From Thalassotalea nanhaiensis (GTDB lineage: Bacteria; Pseudomonadota; Gammaproteobacteria; Enterobacterales; Alteromonadaceae): a stretch of DNA of 64,000 nucleotides. A program made the position numbers and the translations under genes. The notes beneath the pieces were generated by a model, which saw nothing but the letters and a program-made list of their open reading frames with translations, did not search any database and was not told where the DNA came from. Position 1 is the stretch's first letter. Each line of letters starts with the position of its first letter. The stretch covers positions 3,286,001 to 3,350,000 of the forward strand of contig NZ_CP134146.1 of the NCBI RefSeq assembly GCF_031583575.1. Reading direction: 5' to 3'. Of the stretch, positions 1 through 9,310 are shown one piece after another.

Positions 1-540
1 ACAAATAAAAGTCAACATATTGATTTATTTGAGCAAGTAGTCGTATCAATAAACAATCAGGGTGAAAATCTTGACAATATTAGCTACCAAATAAAAAACA
101 AAAGCAAACCACTTTTTACTCAAAGTGAAGTAATACACCTGCAAGATGTAAGTAATTTGGTCGATACTCTTAGGCTGGTTTGGCTTGTAAATTTACTGCC
201 TTTAATCCTTTTAAGTTTGTTATACATACAAAAAAGATTGTATATGCCTAGTACGAAACTAAAAGTTAAAACGCTCATTGTTAGTGTTTTAGTGATAATT
301 TCTAGCTTTGCAATATTCGGATTTAAGAAGATCTTCTATTATTTGCACACGGCTGTCTTCCCTGATGATCATCAATGGTTCTTTTATTATCAAGAATCCT
401 TAATGAGTACGTTTATGAAAGCACCGGACTTATTTGCAGCAATAGGTGTTAATTTATTAATAGTAGCAGTGATAATATTCAGCTGCTGTTATTACTTCAT
501 TAATATACAATCGATAAAAAATTCTACTCTAAATCAATAG
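1..540 (+). CDS. DUF1461-like integral membrane protein (5' truncated)
   Basis: The reading frame is open from base 1 to the stop at 538-540, so the start lies outside the window. A TTG near 157 is only an internal codon. The visible part (179 residues) begins with a soluble stretch containing an HLQDV motif. It is followed by three hydrophobic segments separated by short loops, and a HHQWFFYY...DLF stretch before the last one. This arrangement resembles the TIGR01906/DUF1461 family of uncharacterised inner-membrane proteins. The assignment is by motif memory only and no function is known. The gene ends 17 bp inside the convergent gene on the minus strand. Confidence 0.55.
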   Translation, partial: TNKSQHIDLFEQVVVSINNQGENLDNISYQIKNKSKPLFTQSEVIHLQDVSNLVDTLRLVWLVNLLPLILLSLLYIQKRLYMPSTKLKVKTLIVSVLVIISSFAIFGFKKIFYYLHTAVFPDDHQWFFYYQESLMSTFMKAPDLFAAIGVNLLIVAVIIFSCCYYFINIQSIKNSTLNQ

Positions 541-916
541 TACGAATAGCCAGTTTTAAAAACTCAATTCGCTCACCTAAATGGCTTTGCGCTTGGCTAC
601 CTGTATAAGCACTTTGATCGGCTTGTAATCTCAGTACTAACCAACCTCTAACCATTAAATAATAACGTTGATCCCAGCCTATAGCTGTAACTTTATGAAT
701 GGAGTTAGGATCGCCTGGGTTATTTAGCGCTTCTTGAATAGCGAGTATTTGTTTGCCAAGTTTTAGTGCCTCTAAGTCTTGTTCAGATAATGTCATTGCA
801 GCGGTTTTAATCTCTTCATTTGTTGCCTTTTGATCGGCATTAACCGGTATGGATAAAACAAAACACATTGAAATGATTCCACTAAGTACGGAGGGTAAAA
901 ATTTAGTCGTTTTCAT
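524..916 (-). CDS. Secreted conserved hypothetical protein
   Basis: This 130-residue protein has an N-terminal signal peptide (MKTTKF, a hydrophobic core, then a likely cleavage site after VNA around residue 27). The mature part is mostly helical, with the recognisable stretch YYLMVRGWLVLRLQAD near residues 86-101. I do not recognise a named family. Export to the periplasm is likely. It overlaps the 3' end of the left-edge gene tail to tail and is followed upstream by the acetyltransferase gene on the same strand, 24 bp away, so the two may be cotranscribed. Confidence 0.6.
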   Translation of the reverse strand: MKTTKFLPSVLSGIISMCFVLSIPVNADQKATNEEIKTAAMTLSEQDLEALKLGKQILAIQEALNNPGDPNSIHKVTAIGWDQRYYLMVRGWLVLRLQADQSAYTGSQAQSHLGERIEFLKLAIRTIDLE

Positions 917-940
917 TGTTGAGACCTTAAAGCTTCGATA

Positions 941-1450
941 CTAGCTAACAAATTGATATAAATTACTTTCTTGCTCCATGCCTTCTAATTGTAGTTGTCT
1001 ATCAAAAACAAAACCCAGTTTTAATAATAAAGCACGAGAGGCGGGATTATCCAGAGCAGTTATCGCCAACACTGTTTTTAGTTGTTTATCTTGCACTTCG
1101 TAATCTAAAACAGCCTTCGCCGACTCATAGCCATAGCCTTTACCGCTATATTGTTCTAGAAAAGCAAAACCAATATCAGGCTCAGGTAATGTATCTCTTT
1201 TTAATAGACCACACATGCCAATCGGTGTATTCGAGCCTTTTAAACAGACAATATGCAAGGCAAAACCATAGTCGGTATACATTTGTTGCGGACCAGTTTT
1301 TATATAGCTTAGTGCATCATCAAGAGTTCGAACGTTTTTATCTCCAATGTTTTCAATAAAACTATCTTCATTTAATAGCACTAAAATAAAAGCAGCATCA
1401 TCTTCGTTTACGAATCTAATGATTAAATTTTTTGTTTGTAAAAGGCTCAA
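941..1450 (-). CDS. GNAT family N-acetyltransferase (RimJ/RimL type)
   Basis: A 169-residue GNAT acetyltransferase that would transfer an acetyl group from acetyl-CoA to an amine of a protein or small molecule. The start L-x-T-K-N-L-I-I-R is typical of the RimJ/RimL subgroup. The acetyl-CoA pyrophosphate loop reads YSGKGYGYES around residues 102-111, and the ALDNPASRALLLKLGF segment near the C-terminus matches motif B. Length is normal for a single-domain GNAT. The substrate cannot be inferred from context. Confidence 0.85.
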   Translation of the reverse strand: MSLLQTKNLIIRFVNEDDAAFILVLLNEDSFIENIGDKNVRTLDDALSYIKTGPQQMYTDYGFALHIVCLKGSNTPIGMCGLLKRDTLPEPDIGFAFLEQYSGKGYGYESAKAVLDYEVQDKQLKTVLAITALDNPASRALLLKLGFVFDRQLQLEGMEQESNLYQFVS

Positions 1451-1477
1451 TTTATTTTTGTTCTCTTTTTAAATAAC

Positions 1478-1510
1478 AATGCCGCTTTCAATAAACTTAA
1501 AAGCGGCATT
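1478..1510. terminator. Stem-loop between acetyltransferase and DUF3299 gene
   Basis: An 11-bp perfect inverted repeat (AATGCCGCTTT / AAAGCGGCATT) with an 11-nt loop lies just downstream of the DUF3299 gene. No strong T-run follows directly on the minus strand, so termination efficiency is uncertain. Confidence 0.5.
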
Positions 1511-1540
1511 TACATGTTCTACTTAGCTGTTTCTTTGTCT

Positions 1541-2233
1541 CTATTTATTAGGTTCAATAAATTCAACATTTTCCACAGTTAACGTATAGCTTGTTGGAAT
1601 TTGTTTCGCGCCATCAACTAAGTTTAATTCTGGTGATACTAATTCACTTTTCATCAGACCATTCACTTTAATAGCGGTAAACATGCCTAATGACGGCGGC
1701 TCAACCGGTGTTTGCAATTTAGCATAAACAATTTGGTTTGGCGCCGGTGGAGGCTCATGAATACAGGCACCTACATAAGGAACCAATAAGAACTCTTTGA
1801 TCTTTTTCCCTTCAAATTCTAGCGGTAATAAAAAGCCTGACATTTCAATATTCTGGTTATCTAAAGCGGGATTGGTCGATTGAAACTCTATCTCGCGCTG
1901 AGTAATTATCTCTTCTCTGATTTTAAACATCGAGTCTATATCAATGCCTTGCTCAGTTAACGTTTTACGAGAATCATCAGCCAACTTTTTTGAAGCATCA
2001 TCAATTTCTTGACCACTAGCAATAATATCATCAACAATGGCAACTTGTTGTAGCATACGAATTTGTTCAATTTCTAGGTTTTCAAAAGGGTTTTCTATTT
2101 CTTTAGTTTGTACGTGCTCATTTAATGTTGACCAGTCTATTTTCTTACTATCAGTTGATTTCACATCGTTGGCAAATACCGTGGTACTAAGCAAAATGGC
2201 TACTGCAGAAAACAGGGAAAAAATATTCTTCAT
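1541..2233 (-). CDS. DUF3299 protein, zinc ABC operon member
   Basis: A 230-residue protein with a signal peptide (cleavage likely after VFA, residue 21). Its C-terminal half carries the DUF3299 signature: GFLLPLEFEG around residues 133-142, then VPYVGACIHEPPPAPNQIVY with the conserved Cys and His. DUF3299 genes are commonly found beside an ABC ATPase/permease pair linked to zinc starvation, as in the Vibrio cholerae zrg locus (recalled, not searched). Here it follows the permease by 28 bp on the same strand, which supports the same role. It is the last gene of the operon. Confidence 0.85.
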   Translation of the reverse strand: MKNIFSLFSAVAILLSTTVFANDVKSTDSKKIDWSTLNEHVQTKEIENPFENLEIEQIRMLQQVAIVDDIIASGQEIDDASKKLADDSRKTLTEQGIDIDSMFKIREEIITQREIEFQSTNPALDNQNIEMSGFLLPLEFEGKKIKEFLLVPYVGACIHEPPPAPNQIVYAKLQTPVEPPSLGMFTAIKVNGLMKSELVSPELNLVDGAKQIPTSYTLTVENVEFIEPNK

Positions 2234-2261
2234 TTCAAAACCTTAATTAAAAATATTGAGA

Positions 2262-3731
2262 CTAACTTCGAATTGACATGCCGTCAGATAACGCATATCG
2301 ATAAATTTGCATACTTGGGATCAAACTAATCAGTACCCCGGCCACGCCAACAAGAGCAAGTAATGTTAGCTCTTGCGATGATGGTAAACCTAACTCTAAG
2401 TAAATACCAAAGCTATTGAGAATAAAAGGTTTTATTAAAAATAAAATCAGATATAAACAGCCAATACCTAACGTTAACCCCGATAAAATAATAGCCAACG
2501 CTTCTCCCATCATTAATGAGAAAATATGGCCTGGTCGCGCACCAATAGCTCTAAGTATAGCCATTTCTCGTCGGCGCTGATTTAAACTGTTTAATAAAAT
2601 AATAAGCATAGACGCTAAGCTAATAACCACCACCATCAAAGATACGGCAAATAAGGTCTTCTCAACAATAGATAACACCGACCACAGCTCCAATAAAGCA
2701 ACTCCTGGCATTATCGCCATCAATGGCTCTGCACTATATTTATTAACGACTTGCATCATGGTTAGCGCTTGTGGGCGCTCATTCAAGCCAAGGTAAAAGC
2801 CGGTAATGGTGTCGGCACTATGGTCATGAACGTGATGATCAACTGCAACAAAACTGTCACTATGAATACCATGTTCATCATCAGCATGTGAGTCATGTGG
2901 TTCTAGTTTATGATGGTCATGTTCACTTGCGTCATGCGCATGGTTTTCTTCATGTTCATGTGCATCATGACCGTGAGCATGCTTTTCTTGATGTTGGTGA
3001 TTATCATTTGATGCCAATACCGCTTTTTTAGCAGCTTTGCTTTTTTCAGATAATCCAAAAGTTAAAAATGGGTCATGGCCAACAGCCATGCTTTTTTGAT
3101 CGCTATGTAAAGAATCAATACCTTCCAGGCTGATAAAAACAGTTCTATCTATTGGCGTTGCTGTTGGCGCTAAAATGCCAGATATTACAAACGGTTGTTT
3201 ATCGTGATAGATATAGCTGTCTGCGCCGCCATGGGCAATAATAATTTCGTCACCAACGCTATACTTCAACGATTTTGCAACTTCATTGCCTATCACTACA
3301 TCGGTTAACTCTACAAACCATTCTCCCTGTACTGTCGAAAGAGGTTGCTTGCTACCGTATTTATAATGGTTATAAAAGTCATTCGTTGTGCCCATCACTT
3401 TGTAACCCTTATGGGAGTCACCTAATGAAAATGGGATTGACCATTTAACGGTATTATTACTGGCAATTTCTTCATAAGATTCATACTTTATGCCATTTGT
3501 TGCTGTGCCCATTTGAAAAACAGACGACAATAGCAAATTAACGGAACTGGTTCTCGAACCAACTATCAAGTCTGTTCCTGAGATAGTATTGGTAAAGCTG
3601 TCTTTTGCTTGTACGCGCACTTTTTCAATGGCAATTAATAACGCCACACTTAAAGCAATCGAAAATATGGTAAGAAATACAGTCGCTTTACGGTTTCTAA
3701 AACTTTTCAGAGCTAAATTTGCAATCGCCAT
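2262..3731 (-). CDS. FtsX/MacB-type ABC permease with His-rich periplasmic loop
   Basis: A 489-residue ABC permease with the FtsX/MacB layout: one N-terminal membrane helix (about residues 17-35), a long periplasmic region, and three C-terminal helices (about 355-385, 405-435 and 450-475). The RRREMAILRAIGA segment that contacts the ATPase precedes the second C-terminal helix. The periplasmic region contains an exceptional metal-binding stretch, residues 244-306, with about 20 histidines plus many Asp/Glu. Start and upstream stop overlap as TAATG, so translation is coupled to the ATPase. With DUF3299 downstream, a role in zinc handling or remodelling of a metal-dependent envelope process is likely. 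Direction and substrate are unknown. Confidence 0.85.
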   Translation of the reverse strand: MAIANLALKSFRNRKATVFLTIFSIALSVALLIAIEKVRVQAKDSFTNTISGTDLIVGSRTSSVNLLLSSVFQMGTATNGIKYESYEEIASNNTVKWSIPFSLGDSHKGYKVMGTTNDFYNHYKYGSKQPLSTVQGEWFVELTDVVIGNEVAKSLKYSVGDEIIIAHGGADSYIYHDKQPFVISGILAPTATPIDRTVFISLEGIDSLHSDQKSMAVGHDPFLTFGLSEKSKAAKKAVLASNDNHQHQEKHAHGHDAHEHEENHAHDASEHDHHKLEPHDSHADDEHGIHSDSFVAVDHHVHDHSADTITGFYLGLNERPQALTMMQVVNKYSAEPLMAIMPGVALLELWSVLSIVEKTLFAVSLMVVVISLASMLIILLNSLNQRRREMAILRAIGARPGHIFSLMMGEALAIILSGLTLGIGCLYLILFLIKPFILNSFGIYLELGLPSSQELTLLALVGVAGVLISLIPSMQIYRYALSDGMSIRS

Positions 3732-4465
3732 TACAATGCTCCTTCCGTAGAAATTGTCACCTGGTCTTTCTGATCTTCCAACGTTGCACGGTTAAGCATA
3801 ACGGTACGATCAAAATCTTCAGTTAAGCGAGTATCGTGACTAACAAAAACCAACGTTGAGCCAGCAATATTACATTCTTTAAAGAGTAATTCTAAAAAGC
3901 TGTGACAACGGTCGGCATCTAAAGACGATGTTGGTTCATCGGCAATAATTATTTCTGGCGCTCCCATTAACGCACGAGCAGCGGCAACACGTTGCTGTTG
4001 ACCAATACTCAACTCATTAACAGGCTTATGCAGTAAATTAGCGTCTCCCATATCTAAATGCGAAAGTAGTCTTAATGCTTCAGCTTCTAGGGTTGGGGAA
4101 TTATTTAATGCACGTTTTTTACGTAAAGGTGAAAAATTACACGATAATAAAACGTTTTCAATAGTAGTAAGGTATGGGATCAAATTAAACATTTGGAAAA
4201 TAACGCCAATGTGGTCCGCTCTGAATTGGTCACGTTTGGTTGCCGACATTTTAGTTAAGTCTTGCCCTAACATATTTAGCTGACCAGAATTAGCTGAAAT
4301 AACGCCACACAATAAACTTAACAGAGTCGTTTTACCGCTGCCGCTGGGGCCTCGTAAAAAAAGTTTCTCACCTCTGTGAACGGTAAATTTGTCGATGTTA
4401 AATTCAAAATCGGCTTGTTCATGCCAAGCAAATTTTAAATCACAAATATCGATAATATCAGACAC
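3731..4465 (-). CDS. ABC transporter ATP-binding protein (LolD/MacB type)
   Basis: A 244-residue ABC ATPase that powers the permease encoded immediately downstream. Walker A is GPSGSGKT around residues 39-46. The Q-loop is IFQMFNLIPYLT, the signature is LSIGQQQR, Walker B is IIIADEPTSSLD, and the H-loop is VFVSHD. The subfamily is the one paired with FtsX/MacB permeases rather than ZnuC. The stop overlaps the permease start by one base. No His-rich DUF2796 partner gene (ZrgA type) is present upstream. The 145 bp before it contain only AT-rich sequence. Confidence 0.9.
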   Translation of the reverse strand: MSDIIDICDLKFAWHEQADFEFNIDKFTVHRGEKLFLRGPSGSGKTTLLSLLCGVISANSGQLNMLGQDLTKMSATKRDQFRADHIGVIFQMFNLIPYLTTIENVLLSCNFSPLRKKRALNNSPTLEAEALRLLSHLDMGDANLLHKPVNELSIGQQQRVAAARALMGAPEIIIADEPTSSLDADRCHSFLELLFKECNIAGSTLVFVSHDTRLTEDFDRTVMLNRATLEDQKDQVTISTEGAL

Positions 4466-4610
4466 GCACTAACCACCTTGAATAAGCTTATTGGTTAAAA
4501 TAAATAGGCTAACTACTTAAAAGTATTCATATCAGTATAAAACCATAGTCATTACTCTTAAAGCAAGTAAGCTTTTGTTATGTATTGTTACTTTATTTTT
4601 ACAATTAATT

Positions 4611-5768
4611 TTAAATAGGCTGTGGATAGTGCTCGCTTTGCATTTCTATCAACCTCGATTCACAACGAGCAAATTCAAAACTCAGCTTTTGACCTTCATA
4701 TAAATTTAAAATATCAACGTCACTGCTAATAAACAGTTCAATATTTTGATCATAAAACTCATCTACCAACGCAATAAATCGTCTAGCTTCATCATCTTTT
4801 GAATGCATTCCTGTAAATATATTCTCATCGCGTTTATAACCCTCTTCTGTACCAGAAACGACATGTTCAATCGTTTTTCCTGAAAACTGAGGAACATTTG
4901 CAACAAATACAACAGCAAATTGCTTTGCTAAGGCGATGTAATCTAGTTGACTACGAGCACCTTTACACAGCACGGAAAAATCAAAGAAAATACAGTTACC
5001 AGACTTGCCCAGATATGCTAACTCTCTCGAATGTACCTCAATTACGCCGGGTTGCATTGCTTGCTTTGTGCGTTGGTAAAAGGCTGTTTCTAAAAAGTTT
5101 TTAGACGCTGCTAACGGGTAGATGTAACGAGCATACTTTTGTTGATGCAAACGATGATCTTTTTCACCATTAACACTCACAACCTGACAGTACTTATTGA
5201 GTAAGTCTATGGTTGGCAAAAACCTTTGTCGTTGTAAGCCATTACGATATAACTGCTCAGGCATGCAATTAGATGTAGTAACAAGCACAACGCCCTGATT
5301 AAACAGCTCAGTAAATAAGCCAGACAAAATCATGGCATCACCAATATCGCTTACAAAAAATTCATCGAAGCACAGTACATCAATTTCATTTGCCAAGTGT
5401 TTAGCTATGACTGATAACGGATTAACTTGACCTACACGTTCGGTTAACTGTTGATGGGTTTGCGCCATAAAGTGATGAAAATGCATACGTTGTTTTCTTG
5501 ATGTGGACAAGTTTTGATAAAACAAGTCCATCATCATGGTTTTACCCCGCCCTACTTTACCCCATAAATAAATCCCCTTTAAGGGTTTATTTTGAGAGAA
5601 TTTTTTCAGCCAAGCAGAGTTACTTAATCGTGATTTCAATGATGTTTTAGGCTGCGCGGTTAAATGCTGACTTAACAAGTCCAGCGCAGTTATGGCGTTG
5701 TTTTGTGCACTATCAAAGTTCAACTGACCGTCATTAATTAACTGCTGATATTGCTGACTTAACGACAT
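4611..5768 (-). CDS. zapE: Cell division protein ZapE (AFG1-family ATPase)
   Basis: A 385-residue AFG1-like P-loop ATPase. Walker A is GKVGRGKTMMMD around residues 70-81, and Walker B is VLCFDEFFVSDIGD around 131-144. The sensor region VLVTTSNCMPEQLY follows. In Escherichia coli ZapE associates with the Z-ring under stress and destabilises FtsZ polymers. Length is normal for the bacterial family. It is a separate unit from the ABC operon downstream, with a 145-bp gap. Upstream lies a 277-bp divergent promoter region shared with the M1 peptidase. Confidence 0.92.
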   Translation of the reverse strand: MSLSQQYQQLINDGQLNFDSAQNNAITALDLLSQHLTAQPKTSLKSRLSNSAWLKKFSQNKPLKGIYLWGKVGRGKTMMMDLFYQNLSTSRKQRMHFHHFMAQTHQQLTERVGQVNPLSVIAKHLANEIDVLCFDEFFVSDIGDAMILSGLFTELFNQGVVLVTTSNCMPEQLYRNGLQRQRFLPTIDLLNKYCQVVSVNGEKDHRLHQQKYARYIYPLAASKNFLETAFYQRTKQAMQPGVIEVHSRELAYLGKSGNCIFFDFSVLCKGARSQLDYIALAKQFAVVFVANVPQFSGKTIEHVVSGTEEGYKRDENIFTGMHSKDDEARRFIALVDEFYDQNIELFISSDVDILNLYEGQKLSFEFARCESRLIEMQSEHYPQPI

Positions 5769-6045
5769 AAATAGTGGGCTGCTTTATATTGATAATTATT
5801 GTTAATTGCTTTTCATATTATAGATTTTACTGGGTTAAATGACAGAAAAAAAGCCTGTTTTGCTTGTAAAAACGAGGACTTAGTACACTTAATTACAACT
5901 TAACGCAGATAATTGCATTTTGTCCCATGCTCTGTTGACTATTAATTTACTGTCTATATGATGTACGGCGATAAAAATTAGCGCTATTAAAACAACATAT
6001 TTATAAAAATTTGTAAATATCATTAACAACATTTTGGGATATTCA

Positions 6046-8502
6046 ATGAACTTAAGAAGTCTATTTATTGCAGCGTCATTGACTGCATTGTTAGTATCAC
6101 CTGCGCAAGCAACAGTGGTTAAACAAAGCAAAGGCGATTTTGAAGATAAATTTCGTCAGTTAGAAGAAATTCTGCCAACACCAAACGATTACCGCAACGC
6201 TGCTGGTGAGCCTGGTAAAGAATATTGGCAACAACAAGTTGATTATAAAATCAAAGTACAACTTGATGAAGCAAACCGTCGTTTATCTGCTAAGCAAACG
6301 GTCACTTATCACAATAATTCTCCATACCGTTTAAAATATTTATGGTTACAACTTGAGCAAAACCGCTTTAAAGCCGATTCAATTTCTGAATTAACCGGTG
6401 ATTTTGGTGGTATTGGCCGTCGTGGTCCAGCAACAGCAAAGCCAAGTGGTAGCAAACCAGCAAAAATTAGCTTTGCCGAATTACGTAAACAGCAATTTTA
6501 TGCTGATAATACTTTAGGCTACGATAAATTTAACGTTACCGATAAACGCGGTAACGCATTAAAAGTTACCTTAGTTGGCAGTCAAGCACGTATCGACTTA
6601 AATGAAGCGCTGGATGCAGGCGATGATATTACCTTTAATATCGAATTTGGCTTTAACATCCTTGAAGAAAATGCGGTATCTGCTCGTGCTGGTTACGAGC
6701 ACTTTCCAGACGATGCTCGCGAAGGCGGTAACGATATTTTCTTATTAGCACAATGGTTCCCTCGTTTAGCCGCATTTTCAGATTACGAAGCTTGGCACAA
6801 TAAAGAATTTTTAGGTCGTGGCGAATTCACCCTAGAATTTGGTAACTACGATGTAGAAATGACCGTACCTGCCGATCATATCGTTGCGTCTACCGGTGTA
6901 CTGCAAAACGAAAGTAAAGTATTAACAAAACAACAACGCCAACGTTTAGAGCAAGCCAAAACAGCTAAACGTCCAGTATTTATTGTTAGCGAAGAAGAAG
7001 CGCTGGAAAACGAAAAAGCTGGCACAGATAAAACTAATACATGGCATTTTAAAGCTGAAAACGTACGTGATTTTGCTTGGGCTTCATCACGTAAGTTTAT
7101 TTGGGACGCCAAAGGTTACGCCCAAGGTGGCGATGAACAAGAACACGTTATGGCAATGTCATACTTTCCAAAAGAAGGTGGCGATTTATGGAAAAAGTAT
7201 TCGACTGAATCTGTGATCCATACCATGGATGTTTACTCTCGTTATACGTTTGATTACCCATACCCTACAGCGATTAGTGTAAATGGCCCAGTTGGCGGTA
7301 TGGAATATCCAATGATCAGCTTCAACGGCCCTCGTACCAAGTGGCATGAAGATGGCACTCGTACTTACACATTAGCCGAAAAACGCTTTTTAATTGGTGT
7401 TGTAATCCACGAAGTTGGTCACAACTATTTTCCAATGATTGTTAACTCTGATGAGCGTCAATGGACATGGATGGATGAAGGCCTAAACAGCTTCTTAGAT
7501 GGTGTTGCCGGACGTGAGTGGGACCATACTATCCCATGGGGTGTTGAACCACGCGATATTATTGGTTACATGAAATCCAACGTGCAAGTTCCTGTAATGA
7601 CGCAATCTGACAGCGTTCTTAACCTTGGACCAAATGCCTACACAAAACCTGCTGCTGCGTTAAACATTTTACGCGAAGTAATTATGGGTCGTGAATTGTT
7701 TGATTTTGCTTTTAAAGAATACGCGGTTCGTTGGAAAAACAAACGCCCTACTCCTTCTGACTTTTTCCGCACTATGGAAGAAGCATCAGGCATCGACTTG
7801 GATTGGTTCTGGTACGGTTGGTTTTACACCACAGATCACGTTGATATCTCAGTAGACAGCGTTTACAAACTTCGTTTAGATACTAAAAATCCTGACATCG
7901 ATTACGATCGTCGTCGTCAAGAACACTTAGAAAAACCATCATCTTTGCATGTTGACCGTAATACGGCTGCCGGAGTGAAAACTTGGTTAGAACTAAATGA
8001 AGATGTTAGCGATTTTCATGATGACAACGACCGTTGGACGGTAACCAACAAAGAACGTAACAAATATAAAGAAATGCTTAACAAGCTTGAGCCTTGGGAA
8101 CGTAAAGCATTTGAACGTGCAGTTAAAGAAGACAAAAATTACTACGTAATCAACTTTTCTAACTTGGGTGGCCTGGTAATGCCTATTTTACTAGACTTAA
8201 CTTATGAAGACGGCAGCACTGACTCTATACATATTCCAGCAGAAATTTGGCGCCGTGCACCTAAGAATGTAAGTAAGTTAATTGTTACTGAAAAAGGTAA
8301 AAACTTAGTGTCTGTTACCGTTGACCCACATTGGGAAACAGCTGATGTAAACCCGGACAATAACCATTACCCACGTCGCATCATCGAGTCTCGCATTGAA
8401 GCTTTCAAAAAAGAGAAGTCGAAGAAAATGGAATACCGCGACATTATGCATGACAGCAAAACTGAACTAAAAGAGCCAAAAGCTAAAGTTTACAAGAAGT
8501 AG
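6046..8502 (+). CDS. Secreted M1 family aminopeptidase
   Basis: An 818-residue zinc metallopeptidase. The ATG at 6046 is preferred because it directly begins a clean signal peptide (MNLRSLFIAASL... ending SPAQA), whereas the in-frame TTG at 6034 adds only four residues. The zinc site is HEVGHN at residues 455-460, with the third ligand Glu at 478 (HExxH-x18-E). The exopeptidase motif GGMEYP lies about 30 residues earlier. The remainder is a large C-terminal domain typical of periplasmic M1 enzymes of marine bacteria. It probably trims peptides in the periplasm. The DUF6702 gene follows after 40 bp and is probably cotranscribed. Confidence 0.93.
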   Translation: MNLRSLFIAASLTALLVSPAQATVVKQSKGDFEDKFRQLEEILPTPNDYRNAAGEPGKEYWQQQVDYKIKVQLDEANRRLSAKQTVTYHNNSPYRLKYLWLQLEQNRFKADSISELTGDFGGIGRRGPATAKPSGSKPAKISFAELRKQQFYADNTLGYDKFNVTDKRGNALKVTLVGSQARIDLNEALDAGDDITFNIEFGFNILEENAVSARAGYEHFPDDAREGGNDIFLLAQWFPRLAAFSDYEAWHNKEFLGRGEFTLEFGNYDVEMTVPADHIVASTGVLQNESKVLTKQQRQRLEQAKTAKRPVFIVSEEEALENEKAGTDKTNTWHFKAENVRDFAWASSRKFIWDAKGYAQGGDEQEHVMAMSYFPKEGGDLWKKYSTESVIHTMDVYSRYTFDYPYPTAISVNGPVGGMEYPMISFNGPRTKWHEDGTRTYTLAEKRFLIGVVIHEVGHNYFPMIVNSDERQWTWMDEGLNSFLDGVAGREWDHTIPWGVEPRDIIGYMKSNVQVPVMTQSDSVLNLGPNAYTKPAAALNILREVIMGRELFDFAFKEYAVRWKNKRPTPSDFFRTMEEASGIDLDWFWYGWFYTTDHVDISVDSVYKLRLDTKNPDIDYDRRRQEHLEKPSSLHVDRNTAAGVKTWLELNEDVSDFHDDNDRWTVTNKERNKYKEMLNKLEPWERKAFERAVKEDKNYYVINFSNLGGLVMPILLDLTYEDGSTDSIHIPAEIWRRAPKNVSKLIVTEKGKNLVSVTVDPHWETADVNPDNNHYPRRIIESRIEAFKKEKSKKMEYRDIMHDSKTELKEPKAKVYKK

Positions 8503-8542
8503 ATGCTCGCTTTTATAATTAAACAAACACAGGTAAATAGTA

Positions 8543-9079
8543 ATGATTCTTTATAAATTTAATAAGCAACTCGTTGCTATTTTACTTGCTGTTGTAACGT
8601 TATTGACGAGCAATTTAGCTGCTGCTCATCAGCAAAAAGAAGCGTACAGCACTATTTTGTTTAATGATCGTACGCAAAATATTGAAGTGTCGCATCGTTT
8701 TTACATTCATGATGCTGAACATGCGTTGGTGAAGTTGCTTAATAAACATGCCGATTTAATTGGTTCAGTTGACACTCAAAAAGAATTTGCTGAATATATT
8801 CAAAATAAATTTCGCTTGCTCGATGACAATAAACAATTATTGCCATTAGGCAGTGTCGGTTTTGAAATAGAAGGCAAGTTTTTCTGGGTATACCAAGAAA
8901 TTAAACAACCTGAAGTGTTAACAGCTGTTTATGTAAAAATGGCTGCTCTGCAAGATGTTTGGCCAGGGCAAATTAATCAAATTAATGTAGAGCACAGTGA
9001 CATTAAAGCGAAAAGTAAAAAGTCTCGTTCAGTGCGAATTAGCGAACATGATGATTGGCAACGTATTACCGTAGACTAA
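8543..9079 (+). CDS. DUF6702 family secreted protein
   Basis: A 178-residue protein with a signal peptide ending near AAA (residue 28). The next residues, HQQKEAYSTILFN, and the segment NIEVSHRFYIHDAEHAL are the characteristic start of the DUF6702 family (small periplasmic proteins often encoded next to M1 peptidases). Function is unknown. Location directly after the peptidase, before a strong terminator, suggests a two-gene operon. Confidence 0.8.
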   Translation: MILYKFNKQLVAILLAVVTLLTSNLAAAHQQKEAYSTILFNDRTQNIEVSHRFYIHDAEHALVKLLNKHADLIGSVDTQKEFAEYIQNKFRLLDDNKQLLPLGSVGFEIEGKFFWVYQEIKQPEVLTAVYVKMAALQDVWPGQINQINVEHSDIKAKSKKSRSVRISEHDDWQRITVD

Positions 9080-9105
9080 ATAACTGTAGCTTCGTTACCA
9101 ATTTC

Positions 9106-9136
9106 AAATAGGGGTATTTTACCCCTATTTTATTTT
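9106..9136 (+). terminator. Rho-independent terminator of the M1 peptidase/DUF6702 operon
   Basis: An 11-bp perfect stem (AAATAGGGGTA / TACCCCTATTT) with a TTT loop is followed by TATTTT, about 27 bp after the stop codon of the DUF6702 gene. Confidence 0.85.
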
Positions 9137-9310
9137 CTAGTAATAAATTTAAGCAAACCAAACGTTTACTGTTTATTAAAACATCATTCACAAACCACAC
9201 CAGATCTATTAAAACAAAAAACCACAGTTTATGCCTTGCTAAGCCGCTAAATATAAGTACAATCGCCCTCCAATTTCTTAATTACCTTTTTCTGGAGTCC
9301 CTTTAGTTTC

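Noticed and set aside
4466-4610. Possible Zur box upstream of the zinc ABC operon (GTTATGTATTGTTAC near 4577)
   Set aside because: The half-sites are direct rather than inverted and match the Zur consensus poorly.
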